Assembly: GCA_021083345.1 (NCBI GenBank) | Contig: JAJGRE010000001.1 | Location: forward strand, 930,001-994,000 | Reading direction: 5' to 3' | Length of the DNA: 64,000 nucleotides | Source: Calditrichales bacterium MX18-03 | GTDB taxonomy: Bacteria > Bacillota > Clostridia > Lutisporales > Lutisporaceae | Shown: positions 1 through 7,503 of the stretch, piece by piece | Layout of the letters: the number at the start of each line of letters is the position of its first letter | Position numbering within the stretch: position 1 is the first letter of the stretch | Program-made: the position numbers and the translations under genes | Notes under the pieces: model-generated | The model's database searches: none | What the model saw: only the letters and a program-made list of their open reading frames with translations | What the model was told of the DNA's origin: nothing

Positions 1-1287
1 TTAACAGGTCATATCCTGCATACGTCTAAGCTGCAGCAAAACTGAATTATTATCAAGTTCCACCATATCATAAGTGATGATCTCATCCTTCTTCACATCA
101 CAGAGGAGCTTCGCTCCCTTTGCAAGGCCTACCGGAAGCATTTTTCCTTCCTTGGCGACTTCATAAAGGTCGATGCTGGCACGGTAGCAGAATTCGCCAA
201 TGCTGTCCAGCACCTCTCCGGCCTTGAGGTCGCGCTTAGCCACGGTGATGCATTCAGAGGTGAGTCTCTTTTTGGGGTGTGCGGTGGATTCGCCGTATAA
301 AACCGCTTGGGCTACCGTTATTGGTGTTTCTATACTGCAAAGATGATAAGGTCTCAGCAGGAGGTAATTGGGTCCGGGACCCATATCCCGCTGCAGAAGG
401 CCGTCCTTGAGCCGCTCCTGGTCTGTGGAAACGATAACAAACACGCCGGGGTTTATGTCCCCTATGCCGTAATCCACAACACCCTCACGGTTGAGTATGC
501 CGCCCTGATCCTTCCGGCAGAATACCTTGGTCAAGTCTTTTATATTGCATTTGGGGCCATGCATGCCGCGTATGTCCGGCACCAAACCCGTGGCGTTGGA
601 AACGGCAGCCATCTCAATCATGGTCTTTGAGCCGTCCACAAACTCACAAAGCATCTTGGCGCTCATTTGACGGGCATCCGCCTTTGCCTGCAGGTCTGCA
701 GGCGTGGCATAGATGTCAAGGGGGTTATTCTTTCCCTTGCCTACCGCTACGACCTTCAAGCCCAGTGCGGTAGCAAAACGGTAAACTTCTACGATGGACC
801 CAGGTTCATCGCCGGCCGTCAGGGAGTATACCACACCGGCATTCTCAGCCATCTGCCGCAGTATAGGTCCCACCGTTACATCGCACTCCACATTCATCAT
901 GACAATATGCTTTTTGTTGTTGATGCAATCAAGGCTGATTCTGGCTCCCATTTCAGGAGCTCCGGTGGCATCTATAACGACCTGGATGGTACTGGTCAGG
1001 ACTGCCAGCTTATAGTTGGTCGTCGCCACTTTCCTGCCTGCACGGACAGCTTCTTCCGCCACAGCAAGATCGTTGGTCTCAACGATTTCGCCTTCATAAC
1101 CCGAAAGCTTGTAGGCGCTGACTGCGGTTTCGGTTCTCAGGTCAACGACGACGTCGACCTCCATACCTGCCATGCCTGCAATCTGAGCCACAATATCTGT
1201 ACCCATCTGTCCGGCTCCCACCAAGCCTACACGGATCGGCTTGCCCTCATCCTGCAATTTTTTCAGCTTCATATCTATTTCATACAT
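1..1287 (-). CDS. SAF-domain NAD(P)-dependent oxidoreductase (homoserine dehydrogenase-like)
   Basis: Complete 428-residue protein. An N-terminal Rossmann fold starts with GLVGAGQMG at residues 21-29, and the middle resembles the catalytic region of homoserine dehydrogenase. The last 80 or so residues look like an SAF domain (the fold of antifreeze proteins and flagellar FlgA). This combination matches the COG4091 family, whose members sit in carbohydrate and polyol clusters; the exact substrate cannot be read from sequence. The ATG is preceded by AGGAGGG. It is the last gene of a three-gene operon, 29 bases after the alcohol dehydrogenase. I infer oxidation or rearrangement of a sugar acid or polyol intermediate; true homoserine dehydrogenase activity is unlikely given the neighbours. 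Confidence 0.75.
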   Translation of the reverse strand: MYEIDMKLKKLQDEGKPIRVGLVGAGQMGTDIVAQIAGMAGMEVDVVVDLRTETAVSAYKLSGYEGEIVETNDLAVAEEAVRAGRKVATTNYKLAVLTSTIQVVIDATGAPEMGARISLDCINNKKHIVMMNVECDVTVGPILRQMAENAGVVYSLTAGDEPGSIVEVYRFATALGLKVVAVGKGKNNPLDIYATPADLQAKADARQMSAKMLCEFVDGSKTMIEMAAVSNATGLVPDIRGMHGPKCNIKDLTKVFCRKDQGGILNREGVVDYGIGDINPGVFVIVSTDQERLKDGLLQRDMGPGPNYLLLRPYHLCSIETPITVAQAVLYGESTAHPKKRLTSECITVAKRDLKAGEVLDSIGEFCYRASIDLYEVAKEGKMLPVGLAKGAKLLCDVKKDEIITYDMVELDNNSVLLQLRRMQDMTC

Positions 1288-1316
1288 CTAAGACACCCTC
1301 CTGTTTTCATATCTGT

Positions 1317-2363
1317 TTATGCCCATGGCTTAACAACGACGCGCAGTGCCTTCCGCTGCTCGGCATACGCTATTCCCTCCGGAATCCCATCAAGCCCCAC
1401 AGCTTTGGTCACATATTTCTTTGCGGCGATTTTTCCTTCGGCAATCATCTGCACGGCCCGCTTCAAGCCTGCTGCCGGATAAGAAAATGCACCTGTTACC
1501 GATATTTCATTATAATGGATGAGATTGCTGTCCAGAGTCGTCATGGGATTGTTTCTGTTGACACCGCCGAACAGGATCACTTTTCCCCGTTTTCTGACCA
1601 TCTCGACTGCCTGCTGCTGGATGGTGGTGACCGGAGCGGCACATATGACAATATCGGCGCCAATTCCCTCGGTTGCCTGCAGCACGGCTTTGACCGGATC
1701 CTCCTTGTAAGCATCGATCATGATGTCTGGCGCAAAGGTTGCAGCCATCTCCAAGCGGGAGTGTCCGCTCAGGATAATTTTGGAGGCACCTCTTGCACGG
1801 GCAACCTCTATATGAAGACAGCCGATGGGCCCGTCGCCCATGATGACCACCGTATCTCCCGGGCTGACATTGTTTTGCTCCTGGCATGCTATAACCGAGG
1901 ATGCCGGTTCTGCCATCGCAGCTTCATCAAAACTTAAATGCCCGGGGATGGGCTCTATAAACCCGTGCTGCACCACTTCGGGCGGCAGGTAGATATATTG
2001 CGCGAAACCTCCAGGCCAATTGGTGCCCAGCATCCTGTGGTTCATGCAGAGGTTCACCAGGCCGCGCTTGCAGTAATAACATTCACCGCAGCTTACATCC
2101 GGCGCAATGGCTACTCTGTCGCCAGCCTTGAAGCGTTTGATATCGCTGCCGACCTCTTCAACGACGCCTGAGATTTCATGACCCATGATCTGCTGCTGGA
2201 CCCCATACCTCAGGCCGATGTGAAAATTCCGCATGTCACCGCCGCAGATACAGCAGGATTCAACCCGCACCAGTATACCGCCGGCTTCACACGCCGGAAC
2301 CGGCACTTCCCGGACAACAATTGTCTCAATCTTCTCAAAAACAGCAGCTTTCATCGTTCTCAT
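1317..2363 (-). CDS. Zinc-dependent medium-chain alcohol/polyol dehydrogenase
   Basis: A 348-residue MDR-family dehydrogenase. A catalytic-zinc region with closely spaced cysteines lies near residue 38, followed by GHE and the four-cysteine structural zinc loop (C-x2-C-x2-C-x7-C). The nucleotide-binding glycine motif GDGPIG lies near residue 175. Length and motifs fit the sorbitol dehydrogenase/threonine dehydrogenase group. It oxidises a secondary alcohol of a sugar or polyol with NAD(P); the actual substrate is unknown. It lies 9 bases downstream of the SIS gene and 29 bases upstream of the SAF oxidoreductase, so the three are probably co-transcribed and act in one pathway. Confidence 0.8.
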   Translation of the reverse strand: MRTMKAAVFEKIETIVVREVPVPACEAGGILVRVESCCICGGDMRNFHIGLRYGVQQQIMGHEISGVVEEVGSDIKRFKAGDRVAIAPDVSCGECYYCKRGLVNLCMNHRMLGTNWPGGFAQYIYLPPEVVQHGFIEPIPGHLSFDEAAMAEPASSVIACQEQNNVSPGDTVVIMGDGPIGCLHIEVARARGASKIILSGHSRLEMAATFAPDIMIDAYKEDPVKAVLQATEGIGADIVICAAPVTTIQQQAVEMVRKRGKVILFGGVNRNNPMTTLDSNLIHYNEISVTGAFSYPAAGLKRAVQMIAEGKIAAKKYVTKAVGLDGIPEGIAYAEQRKALRVVVKPWA

Positions 2364-2372
2364 CCCATTACC

Positions 2373-2981
2373 TCACTTTCCTCCGGAAAGCAGCCGGTCT
2401 CCCACCGCTCCCCCGGGATGTATTACGGCAAACTGTTCCCGTGTGTAACCCGTATATTGCATCAGCGCAATACAGATGGCGTCAAATACGGCAATTACCG
2501 CCAGCGTGCTCGCTGTTGCCAGCATATTGAATGGACAAGGCTCCTTATCGACTTTGATTTTCAAGAGAAGATCGGATTCCCGGGCCAGGACTGAGTCAGG
2601 GTTCTCCGTGACGCCGATCAGTGCTGCACCCTTGCTTTTGCATGCAGGGACCAGGTTCACAATTTCTTTAGTATTTCCGCCCTTTGAGATGAGAATCAAA
2701 ATGTCTCCCCCTTGAAGAAGTCCCAACGCCCCATGTACCGCATCAGCCGGATTCAGGTAGGTAGCGGGACGCTCTACGCAACAAAGGGAGTGTGCAATTT
2801 TACGTGCTGCTGCGGCAGATGTACCACAGCCCGAAATGATAACCCTTCCTTTGCAATCGCCGATCAGCCGCACAGCCTCACTAACCGCTTCACTGGACAC
2901 TGACGAGACAAGTGCCTTAATGGCATCGGCTTCAATGGACAAGGTGTTTTTGACACTTGACCAGATTTCATGCTTTTCCAT
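2373..2981 (-). CDS. SIS-domain sugar-phosphate isomerase (KdsD/GutQ-like)
   Basis: A single SIS domain of 202 residues with the phosphosugar-binding signature SGCGTSAAAARK and SKGGNTKEI. The CBS pair found in full-length arabinose-5-phosphate isomerase is absent, so this is a short form. The start is placed at ATGGAAAAG, 10 bases after GAGGAG, rather than at an in-frame codon 10 residues earlier. It is the first gene of the operon, behind a strong promoter at 3119-3147. Such short SIS proteins interconvert ketose and aldose phosphates or bind sugar phosphates. The operon (isomerase, dehydrogenase, SAF oxidoreductase) suggests catabolism of an uncommon sugar or polyol, with no transporter in view. 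Confidence 0.75.
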   Translation of the reverse strand: MEKHEIWSSVKNTLSIEADAIKALVSSVSSEAVSEAVRLIGDCKGRVIISGCGTSAAAARKIAHSLCCVERPATYLNPADAVHGALGLLQGGDILILISKGGNTKEIVNLVPACKSKGAALIGVTENPDSVLARESDLLLKIKVDKEPCPFNMLATASTLAVIAVFDAICIALMQYTGYTREQFAVIHPGGAVGDRLLSGGK

Positions 2982-3118
2982 TTTCTTTTTTCTCCTCACA
3001 AAACAAATCATTGAACCCTTTTAAACTTTTCAATTTTTTCATTCTAAAATGAATTTCAACACGTGTAGAAACCATGATTTTTATATAGGCTTACCAAATT
3101 ATCCATTCTATTGATTAA

Positions 3119-3147
3119 ATTATAGCATCCGTATACGATTAAATCAA
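3119..3147 (-). promoter_or_regulatory. Sigma-A promoter of the SIS/dehydrogenase operon
   Basis: On the minus strand, TTGATT (3142-3147) and TATAAT (3119-3124) are separated by 17 bases, about 140 bases before the SIS start codon. The spacer holds the 8-bp palindrome CGTATACG, a plausible operator for a GntR-type regulator. The rest of 2982-3213 is AT-rich, without other genes. Confidence 0.65.
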
Positions 3148-3213
3148 GAAGCACTTTCATTTTTATTTATTAATTATAAAAATAAAACCGTCTTTTATTC
3201 ATACAAAAAATTT

Positions 3214-3240
3214 AATAGGATTCCTTTCCGGAATCCTATT
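3214..3240 (-). terminator. Rho-independent terminator after the Fe-S protein gene
   Basis: AATAGGATTCC and GGAATCCTATT form an 11-bp stem with a 5-base loop overlapping the stop codon. The minus-strand transcript continues with AAATTTTTTG. Confidence 0.75.
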
Positions 3241-4186
3241 TGCTGAGTCCTATGGCGCCTTTCGGGCAGTTTTCCGCACAAATGCTGCATCCCCAGCAGC
3301 GTGCCTTATCAAACTTCACTTTTTTATCCGCTGTCATATAAAATGCTCCAAAGTTGCACATCCGGGTGCATTTTCCGCAGTGGCTGCATCTGTCCGGATC
3401 CCAATCCACCTGATACCCGGAATCAGGCCATTTTCCTTTTGAACCCAGCTTTTCTGCCGCTCTGAAGGGATAACAGCAGCAGCCGTCGCAATTGCACAAG
3501 GCTTCATCCTCGCCGGTGTGCATCAGCCCGCTCTTGTTTGCCTGCGCCAGGATTTCCTTGGCTTTTTCCTTTGTTATCTTCTCCCCCCAGCCCCTGTCTG
3601 CGGGCGAATTCATGCCGCATCCGAACTGGATGCAAACGTTCCTGGGCTTTTCACAGTTCAAGGCGATCGCCTTGCAGTTGCATGGCTGGAGATAGATAAC
3701 CTGTTCCAAGTGATCGATCATCGCCTGTGCTTCCTTCAATGTCATCAGATGGCTGTTATGCAGAGAGACTGTTTCTCCGTTAATTTTTTTTACGACAGTA
3801 TCCTTGATACGCTCAACATACTCAGCCAGACACCATTCATCCAGCTCTTTCCTGTCAGCCGCTGGGATACCATACCATTTCTCCGGCTCGTATTGGGCAA
3901 AGTAGGACATGCGGGTATAAAAATCCGTTATACCGTAGCAAAGTATCCCGTCTTTTTCTGTTTTTCGGATAACCGCACGCCTGTAGCACGCCAGCAAAAA
4001 CGCTTCGGCATTCACATTAAAATCCGACTTTATGATTTGTGAAAACTCATGATGGCTGAGTTCTTCTTTCCCAACCAGCCCAATCAGCTTGATCTCATCT
4101 TTCGTCAGCATTGCCGGAGCTAAATGATAAAACCTTTCCGGCACCTCAAAGCCTGCCATGGCTTGTACCCATTCTTTTCCTTGCAT
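3236..4186 (-). CDS. Cysteine-rich 4Fe-4S ferredoxin-type protein
   Basis: A 316-residue iron-sulfur protein. The C-terminus carries two adjacent 4Fe-4S motifs (C-x2-C-x2-C-x3-C, beginning CSHCGKC and CWGCSIC). The middle holds further cysteine clusters, including CNCKAI and CNCDGCCC, which could bind another cluster. The N-terminal 150 residues look helical and I do not recognise them. The start is set at ATGCAAGG because GGGGGAG lies 5 bases upstream; a longer reading adds 9 residues. It follows the sigma-54 activator by 28 bases on the same strand, so it is probably co-expressed with it and may supply electrons to demethylation or corrinoid reactivation. That role is inference. Confidence 0.7.
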   Translation of the reverse strand: MQGKEWVQAMAGFEVPERFYHLAPAMLTKDEIKLIGLVGKEELSHHEFSQIIKSDFNVNAEAFLLACYRRAVIRKTEKDGILCYGITDFYTRMSYFAQYEPEKWYGIPAADRKELDEWCLAEYVERIKDTVVKKINGETVSLHNSHLMTLKEAQAMIDHLEQVIYLQPCNCKAIALNCEKPRNVCIQFGCGMNSPADRGWGEKITKEKAKEILAQANKSGLMHTGEDEALCNCDGCCCYPFRAAEKLGSKGKWPDSGYQVDWDPDRCSHCGKCTRMCNFGAFYMTADKKVKFDKARCWGCSICAENCPKGAIGLSK

Positions 4187-4214
4187 TGGCTCCCCCCTAT
4201 CCTGATCCTGCATT

Positions 4215-5858
4215 CTATATCCCGAATTTTCTTATCCGGTACTGAAGGCTTTGCCGCATGATGCCCAATTCCTCCGCTGCCCTTGTCACATTGTTTTTAT
4301 GGCGCTTCATGGTATTCCGGATAACCTCTTTTTCATAAACCTCCATGATGTCCTTTAGGGCTTTGACTTGGTTTTCCTCCAGGCCTTTTACATCGCCGTC
4401 GCTTCGCAGATACTTCGGCAAGTGGCTGATCTGTATGATGTCTCCGCTCATGGTATTGAAGCAATATTCAATAACATGGACCAGTTCCCTCACATTGCCA
4501 GGCCAATCATAGGCCCGGAACCTGCCAAGCACCTCTTCGGAAACCCCTTTGACCTGCTTGGAATAGTGGCGCGACAGTTTCTCTACAAAATACCGTGTCA
4601 GCACCCCGATATCTGCCCTTCGCTCCCTGAGGGGCGGAATATTGATGGTAACGGTACTGATCCGGTAATAGACATCCTTCCTTATTGTATTGCTTTCAAT
4701 GGCACGGAAGGGTTCTTCATTGGTAGAGGAAATGATCCTGACATCGCATTTAATATCCTTCAGGCCGCCGACGCGCCTGAATTTATTTTCCTGTAGCACG
4801 CGCAGCAGTTTGGACTGCATATGGAGGCCCATGGAGTTGATCTCATCCAGGAACAGCGTTCCCCCTTCTGCTTGTTCGAACAAACCCATCTTATCGGTGC
4901 TGCCCGTAAAAGAGCCCTTTTCCGTTCCAAACAGGATGCCCTCCAGCAAGTTCTCTGGAATAGCAGCACAGTTAATGGCAACAAACTCCTTATCCTTTCT
5001 GTGACTGGCTGAATGAATGCTCTGCGCAAACAACTCCTTCCCCGTGCCGGTCTCGCCGTAAATCAGGACCGAGCAGTCCCTTTGGGCAATGTTCTGAGCC
5101 AATTCAATGGCTTCCCTGAAGTTTTCATCTTCACCGATCAAATCATCAAACTGATAGTACTTGAAAGCATAATACTTCTTTTTCTTCTTTATGCTCTGCA
5201 AATTTTCGCTCTCTGACAGGAACTTCTCCAGTACAGACGCACTGACTTGATGCTGCTCTACTACAGACGTATCCTCCACCAATCCGACAGCTCCAATGAC
5301 CGTATTTTCAACAAGCAGCGGATATCCGGAATTAATCGTTGTGATCAATTCTCCATTCTTGTTTTTGAAATGATCACATCGATACAATACAGGCGCCTTG
5401 GTTTTTATGGTATTCAAGACGGTGCTGTAATCTTCATTCAGGTCATAAATATCCAGTAAATGTTTTCCTATAATACTGGATCGGTTTGTTTTCTCGATTT
5501 TCTCACTGGATTTGTTGCAGAACAGGAGATATCCGTTTTGATCAAAAATCTGTATGCCGTCAGAAATGCAGTCAAAAGCTGCTTCATATATCTTACTATT
5601 ATCGGCACCTTTCGTTATATAGAGAATATACCCCCTGCCCAATGCATTCTTGATTTTTTTGAACTCAAGCATCATACCCTTAAAGTTGACATACCCGCTG
5701 TTCTTATATAAATCAATATCCAGAAAGCTGTAGATTTCTTTCCCTTTATACTCATTCCAGATGCTGATCTTGTCCATTTCCTCACTGAGGTTCCAGTACT
5801 CGATATGCTTGACCACATTGTTGTCGTCCAGAAAGCAGATGATATCATAGGAGACCAT
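4215..5858 (-). CDS. Sigma-54-dependent transcriptional activator (PAS-AAA-Fis)
   Basis: A 547-residue enhancer-binding protein. A poorly conserved N-terminus and a PAS domain (about 90-200) are followed by a lysine-rich linker, an AAA+ ATPase (about 235-460; Walker A GETGTGKE at 268-275, Walker B TLFLDEI at 334-340, arginine-finger region PPLRERR) and a C-terminal Fis-type helix-turn-helix. The sigma-54 contact loop reads GSFTGS instead of GAFTGA. It diverges from the MttB-like gene, whose promoter is a near-perfect -24/-12 site, and a second such site precedes the BCCT gene. By position this is the activator of both; the PAS domain presumably senses a substrate or the redox state. Confidence 0.88.
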   Translation of the reverse strand: MVSYDIICFLDDNNVVKHIEYWNLSEEMDKISIWNEYKGKEIYSFLDIDLYKNSGYVNFKGMMLEFKKIKNALGRGYILYITKGADNSKIYEAAFDCISDGIQIFDQNGYLLFCNKSSEKIEKTNRSSIIGKHLLDIYDLNEDYSTVLNTIKTKAPVLYRCDHFKNKNGELITTINSGYPLLVENTVIGAVGLVEDTSVVEQHQVSASVLEKFLSESENLQSIKKKKKYYAFKYYQFDDLIGEDENFREAIELAQNIAQRDCSVLIYGETGTGKELFAQSIHSASHRKDKEFVAINCAAIPENLLEGILFGTEKGSFTGSTDKMGLFEQAEGGTLFLDEINSMGLHMQSKLLRVLQENKFRRVGGLKDIKCDVRIISSTNEEPFRAIESNTIRKDVYYRISTVTINIPPLRERRADIGVLTRYFVEKLSRHYSKQVKGVSEEVLGRFRAYDWPGNVRELVHVIEYCFNTMSGDIIQISHLPKYLRSDGDVKGLEENQVKALKDIMEVYEKEVIRNTMKRHKNNVTRAAEELGIMRQSLQYRIRKFGI

Positions 5859-6007
5859 GCCTTATCCTCCTTTACCCTTGTTTTCGTTGAACACTTTAAT
5901 ACTAAAGCTATTCATAAAAATTATCAAGTAGGCACATTGTTTAATTAGCAAGAAGCATACCAGTATTTCATTTGTTTTGTTTCGCTGCCGGTTACCTTCT
6001 CCCTTCT

Positions 6008-6023
6008 TGGCACATTTCTTGCT
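6008..6023 (+). promoter_or_regulatory. Sigma-54 (-24/-12) promoter of the MttB-like gene
   Basis: TGGCAC (6008-6013), five bases, then TTGCT (6019-6023). The invariant GG and GC are correctly spaced. It lies 42 bases before the mttB-like start and downstream of the divergent sigma-54 activator gene. Confidence 0.85.
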
Positions 6024-6036
6024 CTGATATCAATTA

Positions 6037-6053
6037 TGCAAATTGTTATCGCA
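6037..6053 (+). promoter_or_regulatory. Palindrome-like site resembling the BCCT upstream sites
   Basis: TGCAAATTGTTATCGCA lies just after the sigma-54 promoter. It differs by one deletion and one insertion from the minus-strand reading of the palindrome at 11405-11421. It could be an operator of the same regulator; its position near +15 would suit repression better than enhancer binding. Confidence 0.35.
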
Positions 6054-6065
6054 GGAGGAGAAGCC

Positions 6066-7442
6066 ATGAAACCTACCGTCAGGATTTTGACCCATAGGGA
6101 TATAGAGAATATTCATCAATGCACATTGGATATTCTGTCCAGGACAGGTGTCGTTTTTAATAGTCCGAAGGCTGTTGAAGTTTTCAGAAAACACGGTGCA
6201 GCTGTTGAGGGCAGGAAGGTGCTGCTACCGGAAGCAACGGTGGAAGCATACCGGAAAACAGTTCCCCCTCATTTTGTCTTACATGGAAGAGATCAGAATA
6301 AGGATGCCGTTATCGGTCAGGGCAGCACCGTCTGTGCGCCGGCCTGCGGTCCGGTCTATGTCCAGGAAGGGGAAACCGGAAAACGTGAAGGTACCAGCCA
6401 GGATTATCTGAACTTTGTCAAGCTGACGCATCAGAGTGATTTTCTCGATATAAACGGTGACGGCATCCTCTATCCCAATGATATTCCACCCCAGCTGTTC
6501 CACCGCTTTGTCATGTTGACCACCATAAGGCATTCCGACAAGCCGTTGATGGGTCTGACCAACGGTACACAAGTCTCCCGGGAATGCATCGAAATGGCCC
6601 GGATCGCTATGGAAGGCCGCGAGGACAATATTCTCATGGGCATGGCCAATGTCAATTCGCCGCTTTATTATGATGAAGGTATGGCAGACGGCATTATTGA
6701 GTATGCCAGATGGAAGCAGCCAATCGGTATCGCATGCTGCGGAATGGCCGGTTTTACAGCACCTGTAACCATGGCCGGCATGCTGGCGGTCAACAATGCT
6801 GAAATAATGGCAGGCATCATCCTGTCCCAGTTGGTTAATCCGGGCAATCCCGTCATTTACGGCAATACTTCCACTGTAGCCAGCATGAAAACCATGGAAC
6901 TTGCCTTGGGCGCCCCTGAAACCGCTTTACTGGTCACGGCCTCTGCCCAGCTTGCCAAGTATTATGGAATGCCCTTCCGTTCAGGAGGCGGCTTGACAGG
7001 CGCTGCAGCAAACAACATCCAAGCAGGCTATGAATCCATGATGAACCTGTTTGCCACCTATCTCAGTGAAACGGATTTTGTCCTGCATGCAGCAGGCATC
7101 CTGGATAACTTTACAGCCATATCCTATGAGAAATTCATACTGGACGAGGAAATGGGACGAATGATCAAGCATTACATGAAGGGCGTAGAGGTAAATACAG
7201 ATACACTGGCCTACGAGACCATCCATGAAGTGGGGCCTTGCGGTAATTACCTTGTTGCCGACCATACGGTGGATCATTTCAGAAGTGAGCTTTGGGAGCC
7301 GCGCCTGACAAGCCAGAAGGACAGTGCCGATATTGCGGAAGCAGCCCGGAGTGCCTGCAGAAAAAGGCTGGAGCAATATATCCCGCCTGAGCTTAAGGAA
7401 GAAACCGAAAAGAAACTGGCGGATTATTATGACAAAGAATAG
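6066..7442 (+). CDS. MttB-family trimethylamine/quaternary-amine methyltransferase (non-pyrrolysine)
   Basis: A 458-residue member of the MttB superfamily, corrinoid-dependent methyltransferases that demethylate amines. In true trimethylamine MttB an in-frame amber codon encodes pyrrolysine in the QAG-O-E motif. Here the motif is QAGYES with Tyr322 and there is no internal amber. It therefore belongs with MtgB-like enzymes that act on quaternary amines such as glycine betaine, carnitine or proline betaine. The start is ATG at 6066 behind GGAGGAG; an upstream in-frame ATG at 6036 lacks a site. It is expressed from a sigma-54 promoter opposite its presumed activator. No corrinoid protein (MttC) or CoM/THF methyltransferase partner lies beside it. 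The substrate could be a betaine imported by the nearby BCCT carrier. Confidence 0.85.
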   Translation: MKPTVRILTHRDIENIHQCTLDILSRTGVVFNSPKAVEVFRKHGAAVEGRKVLLPEATVEAYRKTVPPHFVLHGRDQNKDAVIGQGSTVCAPACGPVYVQEGETGKREGTSQDYLNFVKLTHQSDFLDINGDGILYPNDIPPQLFHRFVMLTTIRHSDKPLMGLTNGTQVSRECIEMARIAMEGREDNILMGMANVNSPLYYDEGMADGIIEYARWKQPIGIACCGMAGFTAPVTMAGMLAVNNAEIMAGIILSQLVNPGNPVIYGNTSTVASMKTMELALGAPETALLVTASAQLAKYYGMPFRSGGGLTGAAANNIQAGYESMMNLFATYLSETDFVLHAAGILDNFTAISYEKFILDEEMGRMIKHYMKGVEVNTDTLAYETIHEVGPCGNYLVADHTVDHFRSELWEPRLTSQKDSADIAEAARSACRKRLEQYIPPELKEETEKKLADYYDKE

Positions 7443-7487
7443 AAAAGAAGTCCGATAAAGCATATGCTTTATCGGACTTCTTTTCTA
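7440..7487. terminator. Bidirectional terminator between convergent genes
   Basis: A perfect 48-base palindrome centred on GCATATGC, with A-rich and T-rich outer ends, begins at the stop of the MttB-like gene and ends 17 bases before the stop of the lyase gene. Confidence 0.85.
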
Positions 7488-7503
7488 TAAGAGGCGCCTC
7501 ACA

